Shown here: positions 34,473-46,741 of the stretch, in pieces
Numbering within the stretch: the stretch's first letter is position 1
Layout of the letters: each line of letters begins with the position of its first letter
From: Agrypnia vestita
Lineage: Eukaryota > Arthropoda > Insecta > Trichoptera > Phryganeidae
Direction: 5' to 3'
DNA: 64,000 bases
Assembly: GCA_016648135.1 (NCBI GenBank)
Contig: JADDOH010010142.1
Span: 1 to 64,000, forward strand
The notes under the pieces: generated by a model
What the model was told of the DNA's origin: nothing
The model's input: only the letters and a program-made list of their open reading frames with translations
The model's database searches: none
Translations under genes and position numbers: made by a program

Positions 34473-34890
34473 GCAGGGTGGATTCCTGCCTTGATTACGA
34501 GTCGAAGATATCAATATTTGTGCTTTTTTTTCTTTTCAATATTTCTGACTTAATTTTTTACAAAACGTTGAAGTATCATTACAGTAACTCATATCGATTA
34601 CGAAAAATTCATTCGTTTCAATAAGAGATTAATAAAATAATAAAAACCCTGAAAATATTCCAAATGGAATGTTGAAATTCCAATCATTTTATTTGACTTG
34701 TATCAAAGGGAATGAATATTCCATATAAGTATAAGTTACTGTAATGATAGTCTAACATTTTGCAAAAAAAAATAGTTAGAAATACTGAAAAAAATTGCAA
34801 ACTTTGACGTCGCATATCTCCTTAACTATTGATATTAGGTCTCTGTTGCTTGAACACTTTCGACTAATAATCAAGGCAGGAATCCACCCG
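34473..34890. mobile_element. Foldback element, second member of the ACAGGGT-like family
   Basis: The ends are inverted: GCAGGGTGGATTCCTGCCTT at 34473 and its near complement ending at 34890. The interior is a diverged copy of 13541-14068 (GTTGAAGTATCATTACAGTA, ATATCGATTACGAAAAATTC). The left arm is shortened by an internal deletion. Confidence 0.75.
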
Positions 34891-35139
34891 CAAAGTATTG
34901 TGGACTAGCTCTGTTATATATATATATTAATAAATGAAATAAAAACTGAAGATGATTTGACACAGAACTTATAATTATAATATTTTTACCATAATTAGTG
35001 TACAGATTTCGAAAACCAATTACAAATTACATTATTATGTTCAAAATTTTCAGGAACACAATGCTAGATTTAATCCCCAGGGAGACATCACTAAACAAGG
35101 GACATCATAGATGTCTCACAGAGACGAATCCATCTTTAC

Positions 35140-35220
35140 CCCTTTTATTTGAACTCGTGGCGTCTGCTTGACGCAAAAACTTTGGATCGGTTTTTATCCC
35201 TTTTTTACTGTACTTTTTTC
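35140..35220 (-). repeat. Fragment of the GGGAGTA-end dispersed repeat
   Basis: The minus strand gives AAAAACCGATCCAAAGTTTT and CAGACGCCACGAGTTCAAAT, as at 20640-20660. Confidence 0.55.
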
Positions 35221-35469
35221 ATTCCATGTGAAATTTAAAAAATGCGAAATGAAGGCGAGAATATTTCAAATATTTTGGTTCATTCAATTATAAATTGAAA
35301 TATGCTCCTATTCGAAATGCAATATAAAATCAATACAATACGGTAATTAATTAAATTAGTAGATTTTCCGGGAGAATATTAAATGCTGAAACAGTTTTAA
35401 TGTCTTTACGATAAAAATTCAAAAATGATATTGATATTCTACATATATACGAAATGCTTGAACCATTTT

Positions 35470-35790
35470 AAAAATGTTATTTTTTAAGAGCAATAATCAT
35501 GTTTGTTTAAGGAGCTTTGAAAATATAACATTGGATAATTTGACTATAATTTTAAACACATTATACAAGATATTTCGCCCAGAGCAAGAGACACAAAAAA
35601 ATATAATGTATACACCTGCGCCTATTCGCCAAAAATGTTATTTTTTAAGAGTAATTATCATGTTTGTTTAAGGAGCTTTGAAAATATAACATTGGATTAT
35701 TTGACTATAATTTTAAACACATTATACAAGATATTTCGCCCAGAGCAAGAGACACAAAAAATATAATGTATACACCTGCGCCTATTCGCC
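35470..35790 (+). repeat. 161-bp tandem duplication beside hammerhead-like motif
   Basis: 35470-35630 and 35631-35790 are nearly identical (AAAAATGTTATTTTTTAAGA ... CACCTGCGCCTATTCGCC), differing at only a few bases. The motif at 35841-35870 lies 50 bp downstream. The tandem arrangement recalls the pseudo-LTR repeats of Penelope-like elements. Confidence 0.85.
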
Positions 35791-35840
35791 AACCTAGCTA
35801 ATCAGATATATAATTATTTTATGATTAGATCAAATTAGCA

Positions 35841-35870
35841 CTGACGATGGCATCTGCGGATGCCCGAAAC
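35841..35870 (+). ncRNA. Hammerhead-like motif
   Basis: CTGACGA (35841-35847), U, perfect 6-bp stem GGCATC / GATGCC (35849-35854, 35859-35864), C, GAAAC (35866-35870). The core differs from CTGATGA by one base. Confidence 0.62.
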
Positions 35871-36055
35871 TTCACAAACAAAAACATTTAAATGGCCCTT
35901 TTTTGGTTAAGTTAAATTATGATAGCTAAGTGAAAGGAAAAGGTATGTGTGTCATAACATGAAACTGTACTTACATTTTCCCGGTTTTTGTATGCATAGG
36001 AACACTTCGTAAAGGTGCTGATACACATGCTTATTTTTGAGCATGCTTATTAGAA

Positions 36056-36275
36056 GCCAGGAAGCGACCGCGAGACGGCGACCGCGGAAGACATGGCGTG
36101 ACCAGATTAACAGATACTGGAAGATGGTCCCGTTAGAAGCCTCAACAACCGGCGAGCTTGCATGCGAAGATGTATGAATGTGGATGCGGCGAGAGTTGTA
36201 TGTCAGGACAGAAGAGTGTGGCGCTCTATCATCTGCCTATCCCCACGGGGAGACGGCGTGATGGTAAGTAAGTAA
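36056..36275 (+). mobile_element. RTE-like LINE 3' fragment with 11-bp target duplication
   Basis: Flanked by GCTTATTAGAA at 36045-36055 and 36276-36286, a clear target-site duplication. The coding remnant reads RPRKTWRDQINRYWKMVPLE and, after a frameshift, RACMRRCMNVDAARVVCQDR, a typical RTE-like terminus (GRP-RW-DQh ... NRRACM-R-M-VDEAR-VC-DR). It ends in GATGGTAAGTAAGTAAG. The insertion landed in a GCATGCTTA-rich palindromic sequence (36015-36370). Confidence 0.85.
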
Positions 36276-37427
36276 GCTTATTAGAATGCTCAAAACTAGC
36301 ATGCTCTAACAACTGCACACTCGTTATTAATATGCTTAATTTAAGCATGCTAAAAATCAAATACACATGATTATTACTGGTATGGTATAGAATAGAGACG
36401 TTCTTGTTCAAAGTGGAAACTTTGCAAACTAAAATAGGAAATTCAAGTGAACCAATAAATCAAAACAGTTCCCGAGTTTGAATCCGCACATTCTTGATTT
36501 TAGTTTTTATAATTATTATTGTAAAATTTGAACCATTCGTGTATTTTAATAAAGTTTTTAAGCAATATTTATTGCTATATTATTTTTATATGGCGGTGAC
36601 CGAGTATTCCACAGACATTCGTGATACCTATAATATGTACACTGACATGGTAAAAAAAAATTTAACTTATTTCCAATAAGTTGTAGGTTTTATAGATTCC
36701 AGAGAAATTTCCTTGAGTAGCGACAGGTTTTTTTATATTTATCTCATATTTCAAAAATGAATAACATAACGAATACCATAACGAATACCGTACAACCAAT
36801 ATTAATTAATCCGTGCTTACAAATCGGGGCAAGCGCGTTACCTGATAACGGATCAATGATGGCAAGATCCAAATATTTTAAATGCGAAACTAATCACCAG
36901 AATAAAATGAAAATTATCGGATTTGTAAATATTTTACTTATGATTAATTATCTGATGCATTTAATTTAAAGTTTAAATAAACTGTTATTTATATAGTAAT
37001 TAAGATTATTTGTTGACAAATCATATTTTTTAATAATGAAAAAATTGTAAATTATCCGCACGGGCGACAATATTCATTACTCGTTCATTTTAACTATTTG
37101 TAGAATTTGTAACAATATCCAATTCTGTAACAATATTAATCGATTTAATTTCTGTAAAAAATTTCCGATAACAATTTGTAACAATATTAATCCATTTAAT
37201 TTCTGTGAAAATCTACGATTTCAGCGTCATAGATTTTGAATCTAGATATTTTATTAAAATATTTAGAACCGTAGCAATGTGGAAGTCAGAAACCTAGATT
37301 ACGAGATCTATCGAGTGTGAAATTGCAGGTGTCCGAGCGCAAAATTCCTAGAGAAATATTTGGTTCGATTCACAAACAATATTTGACAAATTTATTAAAA
37401 TCCAACGTCATCGATGTGCCGGGAATC

Positions 37428-38589
37428 TACGAGGATGAATCAAAATTATCTACATTTTCACCATAACAAACCTTTAAGTTTGACGTACTGCCTTCTGCGC
37501 TTGGTATTTAGAGTTGGCACGACTGCGGTCACATGTGCGAAATTCGATCCCGATCGCGTCATTTGCCTTTCGGCTATTATAGTGTAAACGTGTCCGCTTC
37601 ACTAGCACCAAGGAGTAACAACGAGCAGTGATCCGATTTCTCTGGTCTAAGGGTATGTGCTTTGTCACATAAAGGTGTTTTTTGGTGGATCGAGAAGTTT
37701 GAAAGTGGCCGGACTAGTGTGACGTACGAAGACGCCCTTCGGCCTCCACCAAGGACGACAAGATTGAGAAAGGTGGTTCTAGAGGTGGTTCTAGAAAAAT
37801 AGGCGACTTACCATAAATGAGGTAGCGTCTTCTTCGTCGCCCCGGAATAACGATCTCTTGAGCTGTGAAAGAAACCTCAGACTCTTCCGAGAGTTCATTA
37901 GAGTATGGGTCTCCCGCTTGGAGATATTAGGAAGACCGGCAACCAAAATATATTTGTGACGTCCTTTCTCCCTTCTGGGAGTGACTGTAAATACTATGGT
38001 CGCCTTTACTGCTTCTCTGTCGGGCTATCGAGTAGCACGTACACGTATTATGAGATATCAAGGTATTGTTTTTTTTTTATTACATTGTTGATGATATGTA
38101 CATTATTCTTTTTATTAAATAAACTCGAAACCCAACAGATTCAGAAAGGGATGGAAAATCGAAGTTAAACTTTGATTTGCTGAGAGGAACTGGTAAGGAA
38201 ATAGACACTTCCATAACAGTTCCAGGATAGAGTGGGTCTCCGCCCTATTCTGATTCTCTTAATCAAATAAAAAAAAATGCACATCACATCATCCACGGCG
38301 AGCAAGTCTAGGCTTCTGTAAAGTCTGCGCGATTGGTAAGAAGATATTCTACTGCAGAACATGGGATGGTGCAAAAGTGGCTTCGATATCAACCGAAAAC
38401 ATTATTCTTGGAAGAAATACGCAAATTTTTGGATCGCGGGACCGATTGTACAGACAAGAGAGGCGACTGCGTTGAAAAATGATTTGCATGTTGAACCATT
38501 TGTGTAAAAAAATTTACCTTAATGTTACTCAATTTATGTAAATAAATTGTAGAGTGAAAAGTGTAGATAATTTTTGACTTGCCCTCGTA
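37428..38589 (+). mobile_element. Decayed full-span mariner transposon
   Basis: The termini mirror each other: TACGAGGATGAATCAAAATT at 37428 against the complement of the right end (TACGAGGGCAAGTCAAAAAT, ending at 38589). The similarity continues into ATTATCTACA-TTTTCAC, and TA dinucleotides sit at the ends. Length (1.16 kb) fits mariner. Coding remnants inside: WWIEKFESGRTSVTYEDALR with PPSTKDDKIEK near 37680-37775 (second HTH and linker) and MVQKWLRYQPKTLFLEEIRK with FLDRGTDCTDKRGDCVEK near 38360-38485 (C-terminus). Numerous stops and frameshifts. Confidence 0.85.
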
Positions 38590-38859
38590 GTATCGGTGGT
38601 CGGTGTACCACGACTCCGTTGGCTGGATGGAAACCCGAGGGAGGCGCGTGTTCTTGAGGTCGACGACCGGAAAATCACAGAGAAATTGAGATATTTCCTT
38701 GCGACGGCCAAAGCTTTTCCCGAGCTGTAGTGCCGCGCTGGGGATGGTATTTCACAACTGCGCTACTGCAAGGAATGTAATTGAAGAGCCCGGTGGAGGT
38801 TTCTTGGGATTGACTAATAACTAGATGTAATAGAAATGGTTGTTGTATTGAACTACTAC

Positions 38860-39195
38860 ACTAAAGTATGCTAAGATCTCGAAAATCAAATGATAAGCCT
38901 CAGAATCAAATGAGTAGCTTGTACAAGTCACATAAGTTTCTTTGGAATCCACGGACCATGCGGAAATTGTCAATAGAAATGGTTGTTTAATAACAAAGTC
39001 GTTACACTCGTAGTATTGAATACTAAATAAAGTATGTTAAGATCTCGAAAATCAGATGAAAAGCGTCACATTATTCTGTAAGCTCTGTTCATTACTTCAA
39101 AGCCGCTCTGAATCAAATGAGTAGCTTGTATAATGTCACATATCACATATCACAAGTTTCTTTGGAATCCACGGACCATACGGAGATGGTCAATT
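38860..39195. repeat. Tandem duplication, about 170 bp
   Basis: 'AAGTATG(C/T)TAAGATCTCGAAA', AATCAAATGAGTAGCTTGTA and TTTCTTTGGAATCCACGGAC each occur twice, about 150-220 bp apart (near 38866/39018, 38911/39112, 38936/39158). The second copy has a 70-bp insertion and a TCACATATCACATA stutter. Confidence 0.75.
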
Positions 39196-40250
39196 TTGAA
39201 GTACAAATAATACCAATAATGGGCTATAATTGCTACATACTGAACATACTCAAAATATTCTTAAAATTAATATATTAAATATATGGCCTGTTTCCAAAGG
39301 GTTGTTAGCGAATTCTGAGAAGTTCGTATCATTGAGACATCTTAAATGTTCCTTTACTCTAATATTAATATTAACTTACCCGTTTTATATCGGTAAAATT
39401 AAAACGACACGTAATTTTAATGGCAACACATTTAAACAAGAAAACGGCATTGAGATTCTCCATATAAATAATAGAGGCCTTAGATATATTAGAAATGAAG
39501 CCCAAACATTAAAGCCAATATAAATAGTAACCGGTTACATTTTACGAATAATCCATTGTTTGATACATTCCCCATTTCGGTGTTTACACGTCAACAACCA
39601 TAACTGTGGTCACGCCCCCAATCAAACTTGTAATAAATAAATACAGTGTAAATAATTAAATTTCAATGTCTAATTTTGCGTCACTCTTACAACAATACTG
39701 TTCGAATATAGCCACGCAACCTGCTGAATACATAATGATCCGAAAATAATACGCAAACACTGCCTTGCAACACGGCATGAGCGTAGCCAAAGGCGTTCTA
39801 ATGACACACATGATCCGAACAGTTACAAAGCTAATTAAGGACTATAATTAAGTCCAGGAGTGGCGCGCACTCAATAATTGGATGAGTTGAAATTGGGCGA
39901 AGCCATTCATATAATTTAGAGACAAAACCACGTAAACAAACAGCCAGACATACAGCACAGCACGGAAACAATGAAATGCGAGAAACCAAACAGGCATGAG
40001 ATGTGAATGAATTATATATCGTATTATATTCGCGCGAGAAAATTCAAAGCAGTATTTTAAAATCAGTCTGAAATATCATAAGCAGTATAAAGATAGTATG
40101 ATATTGAAAAATTAAAAATAGAAAGAAAAATCTATGTATCGAAAATATATAAATCTACCTTTTCAACAAAAGGTCTTTTTTCATTGTTTCCAGTACCAAA
40201 CGTGGATGATATTTTTAATCAAGTTTCCATATTGAAAATATGCATTGAAA
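39196..40250. other. No recognised gene
   Basis: An open frame 39230-39523 (97 codons) has no motif that I recognise and no splice or promoter context. The rest is AT-rich without noted repeats. Confidence 0.35.
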
Positions 40251-40251
40251 A

Positions 40252-40990
40252 AACTTCAAGCTTATGAGAAATGGAAACCAATTCATAATGCCTAAATTTA
40301 AAACAAACCAAATGCAGAACCACTATATTTATAAAGCCATTAACTACTACAATAATTTACCTATCGAGATACGCTGCACCGATAACCTTTCAGATCAAAT
40401 TAAAAAAATTAAAACCTTCTTAAAATCCAACTTAAATTCATAAATCATTAAAACTTATATCTTAAGAAATTCCACTTATTAACCACCTATCCGAAATCAA
40501 AAATTAAATTAAAAATTCACAAACTGGCTACAGTTAAAAGACGGAAAAGAAATTGACAAGCTATTTGTTAATAGTACATATAAAAAAATTCTTAACTGAC
40601 AATAAAAAAACATATTATGTACATAACAAAGATATATACTTTCCTTTCTACATCAAATACATAATAAACTTCCGGAACAACCTTAAGTTAACATCACTTC
40701 CATACTTCTTCTTACTCTGTTTGCTTTACTAGATTTATACTACTTCATACTTTGTTTTTTTTACTAGATTTATATTCTTTCTACATATACTACACACTTT
40801 GTTTCACGAATATTATGTATATTTTTTTTCTTCCCCCCACCAATATATTCATTATATAACTTCTACAAACTTGTCCTACATTAGTGTTGACAAACTATAA
40901 CAAATAACAGGTATACAGTTAGCTACTCTAGCACAGGCTACGCCTAATTGAATAGTAGCAATCCACAAAATATAATTAAAATATGTGTAT
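40252..40990 (+). pseudogene. LINE C-terminus plus 3' UTR
   Basis: The frame from about 40252 reads FMRNGNQFIMPKFKTNQMQN then HYIYKAINYYNNLPIEIRCT and IKTFLKSNLNS with stop at 40439-40441. 'YK-IN-YN-LP-EI...IK-FLK--L' is the standard C-terminus of jockey/CR1-like LINEs (compare LKLYNDLPQQTK in the 25665-26875 element). About 540 bp of AT-rich 3' UTR follow. Confidence 0.7.
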
Positions 40991-41503
40991 TTAGATAAGT
41001 AATATTCTAAATAAAATGATATACATTATTATGATCCACATGTTTGTGTATAAAATAAATTATATAACAAGGATTTTATTAATAAATAAATGTTCACAAT
41101 GTTTGGTTTAGTATTAATTGAAATAAAAATGTATTTTCATTAAAAAATACTTGTTTTACCTACGTACGTTACTGTACTTATAAGCGTAACGAGCAACAAT
41201 ATCACAAAAGTTAAAACATATAATCCAGGAGCAAAAACAACAAACAAATGTTATACACCTATACGGTAGAAACGAAAGAAGTACGATCAAGGTAGGAATG
41301 CTTGGCATACAGAAGTGATGAGTGATGATCTGTGTATAATCCGCGTGTGTTCAGTATTATTAGTTCGGAAAACCTGGCTGGTGACATCATCGGCCTTACA
41401 AGGAAAAATGTCTCGCTACTACGTGTGACGTCATAATTATTCCTACGCGGTTTTCAGCGTTGCTGAGAGAAACATCACTGTGTAACTATGTTTATTTATA
41501 ATT

Positions 41504-42100
41504 GAAGACCCCACGGCAAGAAGTTGTCAACTAACGTTTTTGTCTAAACTTAATATTGTATACATTCTGAAATTAACACGCCTTTTAATTTGATTGGAAT
41601 ATTTATGGTTAACATAAATTTTACTCTGGCAGTGCTGTCATATATTCGTTTTTATTTGAAGACTATTATAATATGTACTTATATATTGTTTTTCAATAAT
41701 TTTAAATGGTACATACCATGTTTTGTATTATTAATTAACATGCCAAATATTTTATAATTTTGGATAATGGATGGTAAAAACGGATAGCATTTGAAGGGTT
41801 GTTTGATGTTCGTGTTTTACCAATTTTAAAAAGGTGTTATTCTATTAAAAATGAGTTCCAGAGGCGAAAAAATGGTTGTTAACTACATTTTTTTAGGGAA
41901 ACTTAGTATATTTATTTTTTTTGTGCATGAATGCATTTTTTTTAATTTGTAAATACTTTTTTGCTATTTTAGTGACATATATCAATAAAAATTAATCTTG
42001 AATTAGCAATAAAACATATTTTTCAAAGGCGAAATGAAAATGTCTAATTACCTCAAAATGACTTGAATGCTAGTTAACAACTTCTTGCCGTGGGGTTTTC
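41504..42100. mobile_element. TIR element, about 597 bp (GAAGACCCCACGG ends)
   Basis: Left GAAGACCCCACGGCAAGAAG and right CTTCTTGCCGTGGGGTTTTC are inverted over about 30 bp (through GTTGTCAACTA / TAGTTAACAAC). The interior is AT-rich without coding capacity. Confidence 0.8.
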
Positions 42101-42274
42101 TATTGTTAATTCAAAAACATACGTACGAAAAATATTAATTATCGTTCTACAAAAAATGCTATTCTCCTAGAAGTTAAATTATTTTTCAGGAATAAACATC
42201 GTTTATTATATATTTAATATTTTATAGAAACTATATAAGTAATAAATGATATTTTAAAAATGAAAAATCTTTTT

Positions 42275-42687
42275 AATTGAAGGCGCCCCTATAAAAAGGA
42301 TCTGTATGCAAAAACAAAATTTTACAGAAGAGAGAAAAAACACTTTATGAAATAAATAACCAGAATCTCGGATTTTTTCATTTTCTGAAATTCACTTGCC
42401 TTTTATTTATATTTTCTCTGTTTTTTCATGTATTACGCAATCCCAGTGACATCTTGGAACTGTCGACATCTATTATATTTGTTACCACCAGATGAATATA
42501 GAGGAATATAGACTCTTTTTTCGCGTTAGCTTTGTAACTTTTGAGGTTAAATTTCGGCAAGATTGAGTTGAAATCATGGAAAATAAATACCGCACATGGT
42601 GCATACTGTTATATAGATCATTTAAAAATAATAAAATCGATTTTTGACCTGAATATATAGACCCTTTTTATAGGGACGCCTTCAATT
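42275..42687. mobile_element. TIR element, 413 bp (AATTGAAGGCGCCCC ends)
   Basis: Left AATTGAAGGCGCCCCTATAA and right TTATAGGGACGCCTTCAATT are inverted. The similarity runs on to AAAAAGG-TCT-TAT, about 35 bp in all. No coding capacity. It lies only 175 bp from the TIR element at 41504-42100. Confidence 0.8.
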
Positions 42688-42920
42688 ATAAAATTGCCAA
42701 AATTTTAATTTTAGTGATGGCAATTTGTTTTAATTTAATTTAAACATATATCAAAATATTACTAAATCAATTATATCAAAAAAAAATCAATAGTAATGAT
42801 GACTTAAAAGAAACTTACGTAATTTAATTTAAATGTATATTAAAAGTTCAACATTAATTTAAAAGAAACTGTAACTTTGTGTAAACCAGTTTTTTTATTA
42901 CACATTTTTAACGTCAACCG

Positions 42921-42953
42921 GTTTCGATACCACTACTCGTGTATCTTCATCAG
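42921..42953 (-). ncRNA. Hammerhead-like motif, intact core
   Basis: Minus strand: CTGATGA (42953-42947), A, stem II GATAC (42945-42941) paired with GTATC (42930-42926), GAAAC (42925-42921), followed by CGGTTGACG. A facing partial copy (GTCCGTCCTGACGAAGATAC, about 42962-42984) forms an inverted pair with it. Confidence 0.68.
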
Positions 42954-43434
42954 AACGGACGCAGAATAATATTGTCCGTCCTGACGAAGATACATTGTAA
43001 ACATAAAACAACAGCAAAGACTGAATTCGTTTATAAAATAACAAAACGATAAGTCGATTAATTATTTTTATTTTTTATAAAACAGACTGTTCTTATTAGG
43101 AAGTTAATACAATTACAAAATCCACTTTTTGTGAAAAAGTAAAATTCAAAATCATAATTTTATTTTTTATATAAGAAAAACTTTAAATAGGATTACATTT
43201 AGATATATTAGAAATTATAAAAAGAGTTGACAGCAAATAAATATTAAAAATAATCATTTTTTATCACAATCACAAATAATCAATCATTTTTGCAAACAAT
43301 TACCTTTTAAATTTGTTTTCACATTAATTCTTTATTAGTCATTCAACTCCCATATATTTAATTTTTTTTTTTGAAGATGTCCATACCTATTTCGAATTTT
43401 AATTTTTAGTTTTAGTTTAGGCATACGTTGTATT

Positions 43435-43462
43435 CTGATGAAGCCTCCATTGGCCCCGAAAC
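43435..43462 (+). ncRNA. Hammerhead-like motif
   Basis: CTGATGA (43435-43441), short stem GCC/GGC, GAAAC (43458-43462), then ATGATGATAATTCAATAAAT. The stem is weak, so it is less certain than the others. Confidence 0.5.
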
Positions 43463-43544
43463 ATGATGATAATTCAATAAATACTAGTTTTATATTAAGT
43501 ATTTTTTCTATTAATATAAATTATATTATTGAATCATTCTTTAA

Positions 43545-43685
43545 TATATCGTAAATGGATTTTCCACACACACGTCTAGGGGATTTCGTCTCCACTGCAC
43601 TAAATCTACTTTCGTTCCTCTTCTGCCAGTTCCAGGCTTCACTTCCATACATCAGTGCTGGTACCAGAATTCCATTTTTAGACAT
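43545..43685 (-). pseudogene. RTE-like LINE RT fragment
   Basis: The minus frame reads ILVPALMYGSEAWNWQKRNE then SRFSAVETKSPRRVCGKSIY, the classic 'VLVPTLMYGSEAW' block of RTE-like LINEs. The downstream piece on the other strand (43700-43860) is from the same family. Confidence 0.82.
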
Positions 43686-43699
43686 ATTCCATTTGTAGA

Positions 43700-43860
43700 A
43701 ATATTTATATTAGAACCACCGGCGAGCTTGCATGCGAAGATGTGTGAATGTGGATGAGGCGAGTTGTATGTCAGGACAGAACAGTGCGGCGCCCTTTCCT
43801 CTCTGCCTACCCCCACGGAGAAACGGCGTGATGGTAAGTAAGTAGTAAGTGTATTATTGA
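43700..43860 (+). mobile_element. RTE-like LINE 3' terminus with GTAA tail
   Basis: CCGGCGAGCTTGCATGCGAA, then GTATGTCAGGACAGAACAG and GAAACGGCGTGATGGTAAGT. Opposite in strand to the fragment at 43545, so the two are a rearranged pair or a 5'-inverted insertion. Confidence 0.75.
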
Positions 43861-46390
43861 TGGAATCGGTATTAACTTTGTGGAGATCCATGATTATTTT
43901 GAAATGGATGGAATAAAGCTATGCTATTACTCTATTTTAATCTAATTATACTACTACAGCTAGACCGCATTCAAAAGAATGTGTGCAAAAAAATGTGCGT
44001 TGTTACGATGCAAAAAATGAACACAAAAGAAGTTTTTCTAGTAAGTAAAGTAACCTTTTTTAAACGAAAAAATATATATTTATTTGTAATATCATATTGT
44101 GGCTTGTAATACGGGCTTGCCAGGCAAATTTCCTCGCTTTCTCCTTACCGGACAAAGCTAGGGAATGGTCTTTTGATTGTGGTCGACCTATAGGTACTCG
44201 AATTTCGATTAGTGTGATTATACTAATCGAAATTCGATTAATCGTCGGTTGCATTTATTTTGTATAATAATCCTTAAGTAGAGTACCTAATAACACAGTT
44301 TTATTACATTCATTTTGAAGATGTTAGAAATAATGTTCAAAATAAAATTAATAGCGTAATAAATCAACATTTCTTAATCAATTTGAATAATAATTGCAAC
44401 ATATTAATTTATATACATTGCAAGGCTTAAAACATCTTTAAACTTCGGGTATATTTTTGTGATTTAATTAATTGCACTCATGACGTTATACGTTAGTTTT
44501 CTTTCGTGCTCCTATAAAAGTCATAAATTCATAGCGGTACTGCTGAACTCAGTCGAGTTTATGTGGCCCTGGACAAAGCTTATTCATGTTCACCCCTCAC
44601 TGTGTTGATATTATCCATCTTCGTCTCCCCTTCCAGTCTTCCCCCTCGTCTGTTGACTGGTGGGAAGACCTTGGGCGTATTATACTTCACTCTCTGCTTG
44701 CCTTCCCTTCCTCGGAATATTCTGTGTATCAGAACGGCATCAGAAGTTCACGGTTTTGAGCCTATCAGTATTATGCTATTAAGTCGTCCTATCTTGTGGA
44801 ATAGACCGAATGTTGTTTAGAATATTACTTTTGAAAATCCTGAAATCTGATTTCCATGGTACATGTTTCACAGGCTCAAGGCTGGACATTCACTGTCATT
44901 TATTGGCACATTTCATACTTTGTAATTATTATTTTTAAATAATAATTAAAGTATTTTTAATAGAAAAACAAGTAAAGCTTTAAAATACGGGAATAAATAA
45001 AATATACTGTTTAAAATCATCACTTTATGAGAATAAAAAGCGTTTTAAAATCAACAAAAAACGTAAAAATTTCTTGCAAATTGAAAACATTATAACATTA
45101 TTAATATTGAATATTTCTTAATTATTTTAGTATAGATTCAAGATAATGAAGTAAACTTTATGCATATAAAAAAACATATTATGTGTCCATCAAAATATTC
45201 ATCAAAAGTTTGTCCCGCTTAGGACACTAAAAACGATTTATTTGGCCGCGGCCTGTCGATTAATGCTTATATTTTCTTAATTATTTGTAAATAATCTTTA
45301 TTACTTTTATATAAGAACAAAGGATCTATCTAAGTTATTGCCCTAAAAATGCAGTTTCTAATATACATTCTGATATAAACCCACATTTGCGTAAAAAATA
45401 CAGTAAAATGTCCAGTCTTAAAAGACAATTGCCCGTATCAAAGTTGTTCAGTTATTTTACATTATGTGTATGTTGATAATTTTAGCTGTTGGACATTTTT
45501 AGTTTGACATTCATTAAATTAATTGCGTTATAAACAAAAATTTAAAAAAGAATTAAATAGGGTGGGTACTCAAAATGATCACAGAATAAAATTATGAATT
45601 TTTTCCAAGTAATTTTATGGCTGCGAATTGTTAAAATATATCAGTATAAAAAATAGATAATATTGTTAACTGCCTGAGTTAATAGATAAGAGTTACTCTA
45701 TGTCTTTACTTCATGTACGGTAGGCTTTACATGAATATTCTATTGACTCAATGCTGGTATTAAAAATTAAATGTTTTTTATTTAGTTTATTTGTAGTAAA
45801 ATATAGACATGAGAACAAAATTAGGCTTCAGAAAATGACGAAATAAACCTATTGTCACTATATTATTTGAAAGAAAATATATACATGAGGAGTCGCGCGC
45901 TTGCCAACATGTAAAAATGGTAAATAACATGTGATAAGCAATATTTGTTTCAATGAAATTATATTTATATTATACATAATTCATATAATAATGACACCTG
46001 TGATTTTAAACTAGTATTGTATGTAACAACACAATAAAGAGAAGTTTATTAAAACAACATTTTTATATGTATGTTCTGAGAACACAATTGATGGATGGTT
46101 AAATTTTATTAAATTTGTAAATTTTACAGCAATGATGAATAGCCAAAAAAAATAAAGCCATTACAAATTATTTATTCAAAAGTCTTTTTCTTTTTGATGT
46201 CAGATGGATATTTCAGAGATTCATATCTCCATGACGGAAATGTCTTTGTGTGCTGAAAATCTGAATCAAAACAAAGGCCCTGATAAATTACTTTCCGCGT
46301 GTGTTGTGGTCCGTTCACTTTACGAAAGCCACTTGCATTAGTGTGAGTGATACCCTCCGTAAAACGTAAAAATAGTATTCTTTATTTTTT
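43861..46390. other. No gene seen
   Basis: AT-rich. A small inverted repeat CGAATTTCGATTAGT/ACTAATCGAAATTCG lies at 44198-44235. An 85-codon frame at 44563-44820 is not recognisable. Confidence 0.4.
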
Positions 46391-46394
46391 TTGT

Positions 46395-46710
46395 GCATGG
46401 CAACTTCAGTACCACGCTGATGGTCGCACGGAGCGTTCCACTGTTACAGAATACGCCAAGAAAATTTAATGGCAATAGCCAGGCCACATCGCTCAGAGGA
46501 CGGACAAACGCAGTCTTCCAGTGGCACCCAAGGGGGATCGAGAGGCCGTCAGGTCACCCTTATCCGCTGGACTAACGAAATCATTAAACTGTGCGGAAAT
46601 GCGTTACAGCGACCAGACAAAGATCAGAGAAAAGTGGGAGGTACTTGAAAAGGCTTTCACCAAGCAGTGTATGGACACAGCGGATGATGATAACGAAAGG
46701 CTGATTTAAG
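46395..46710 (+). pseudogene. RTE-like LINE C-terminal remnant
   Basis: Pieces in shifting frames: LQYHADGRTERSTVTEYAKK, then PGHIAQRTDKRSLPVAPKGD, RSEKSGRYLKR or KWEVLEKAFTKQCMDTADDD. The order 'W-GHIARRTD...WR-R-G...W--L-EAF--QW' is that of a LINE terminus. Multiple frameshifts. Confidence 0.65.
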
Positions 46711-46741
46711 ACCAACGTTATAGTATTTTATGTCATTCAGA

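Noticed and set aside
44563..44820. 85-codon gene
   Set aside because: No motif, and no support beyond being open.
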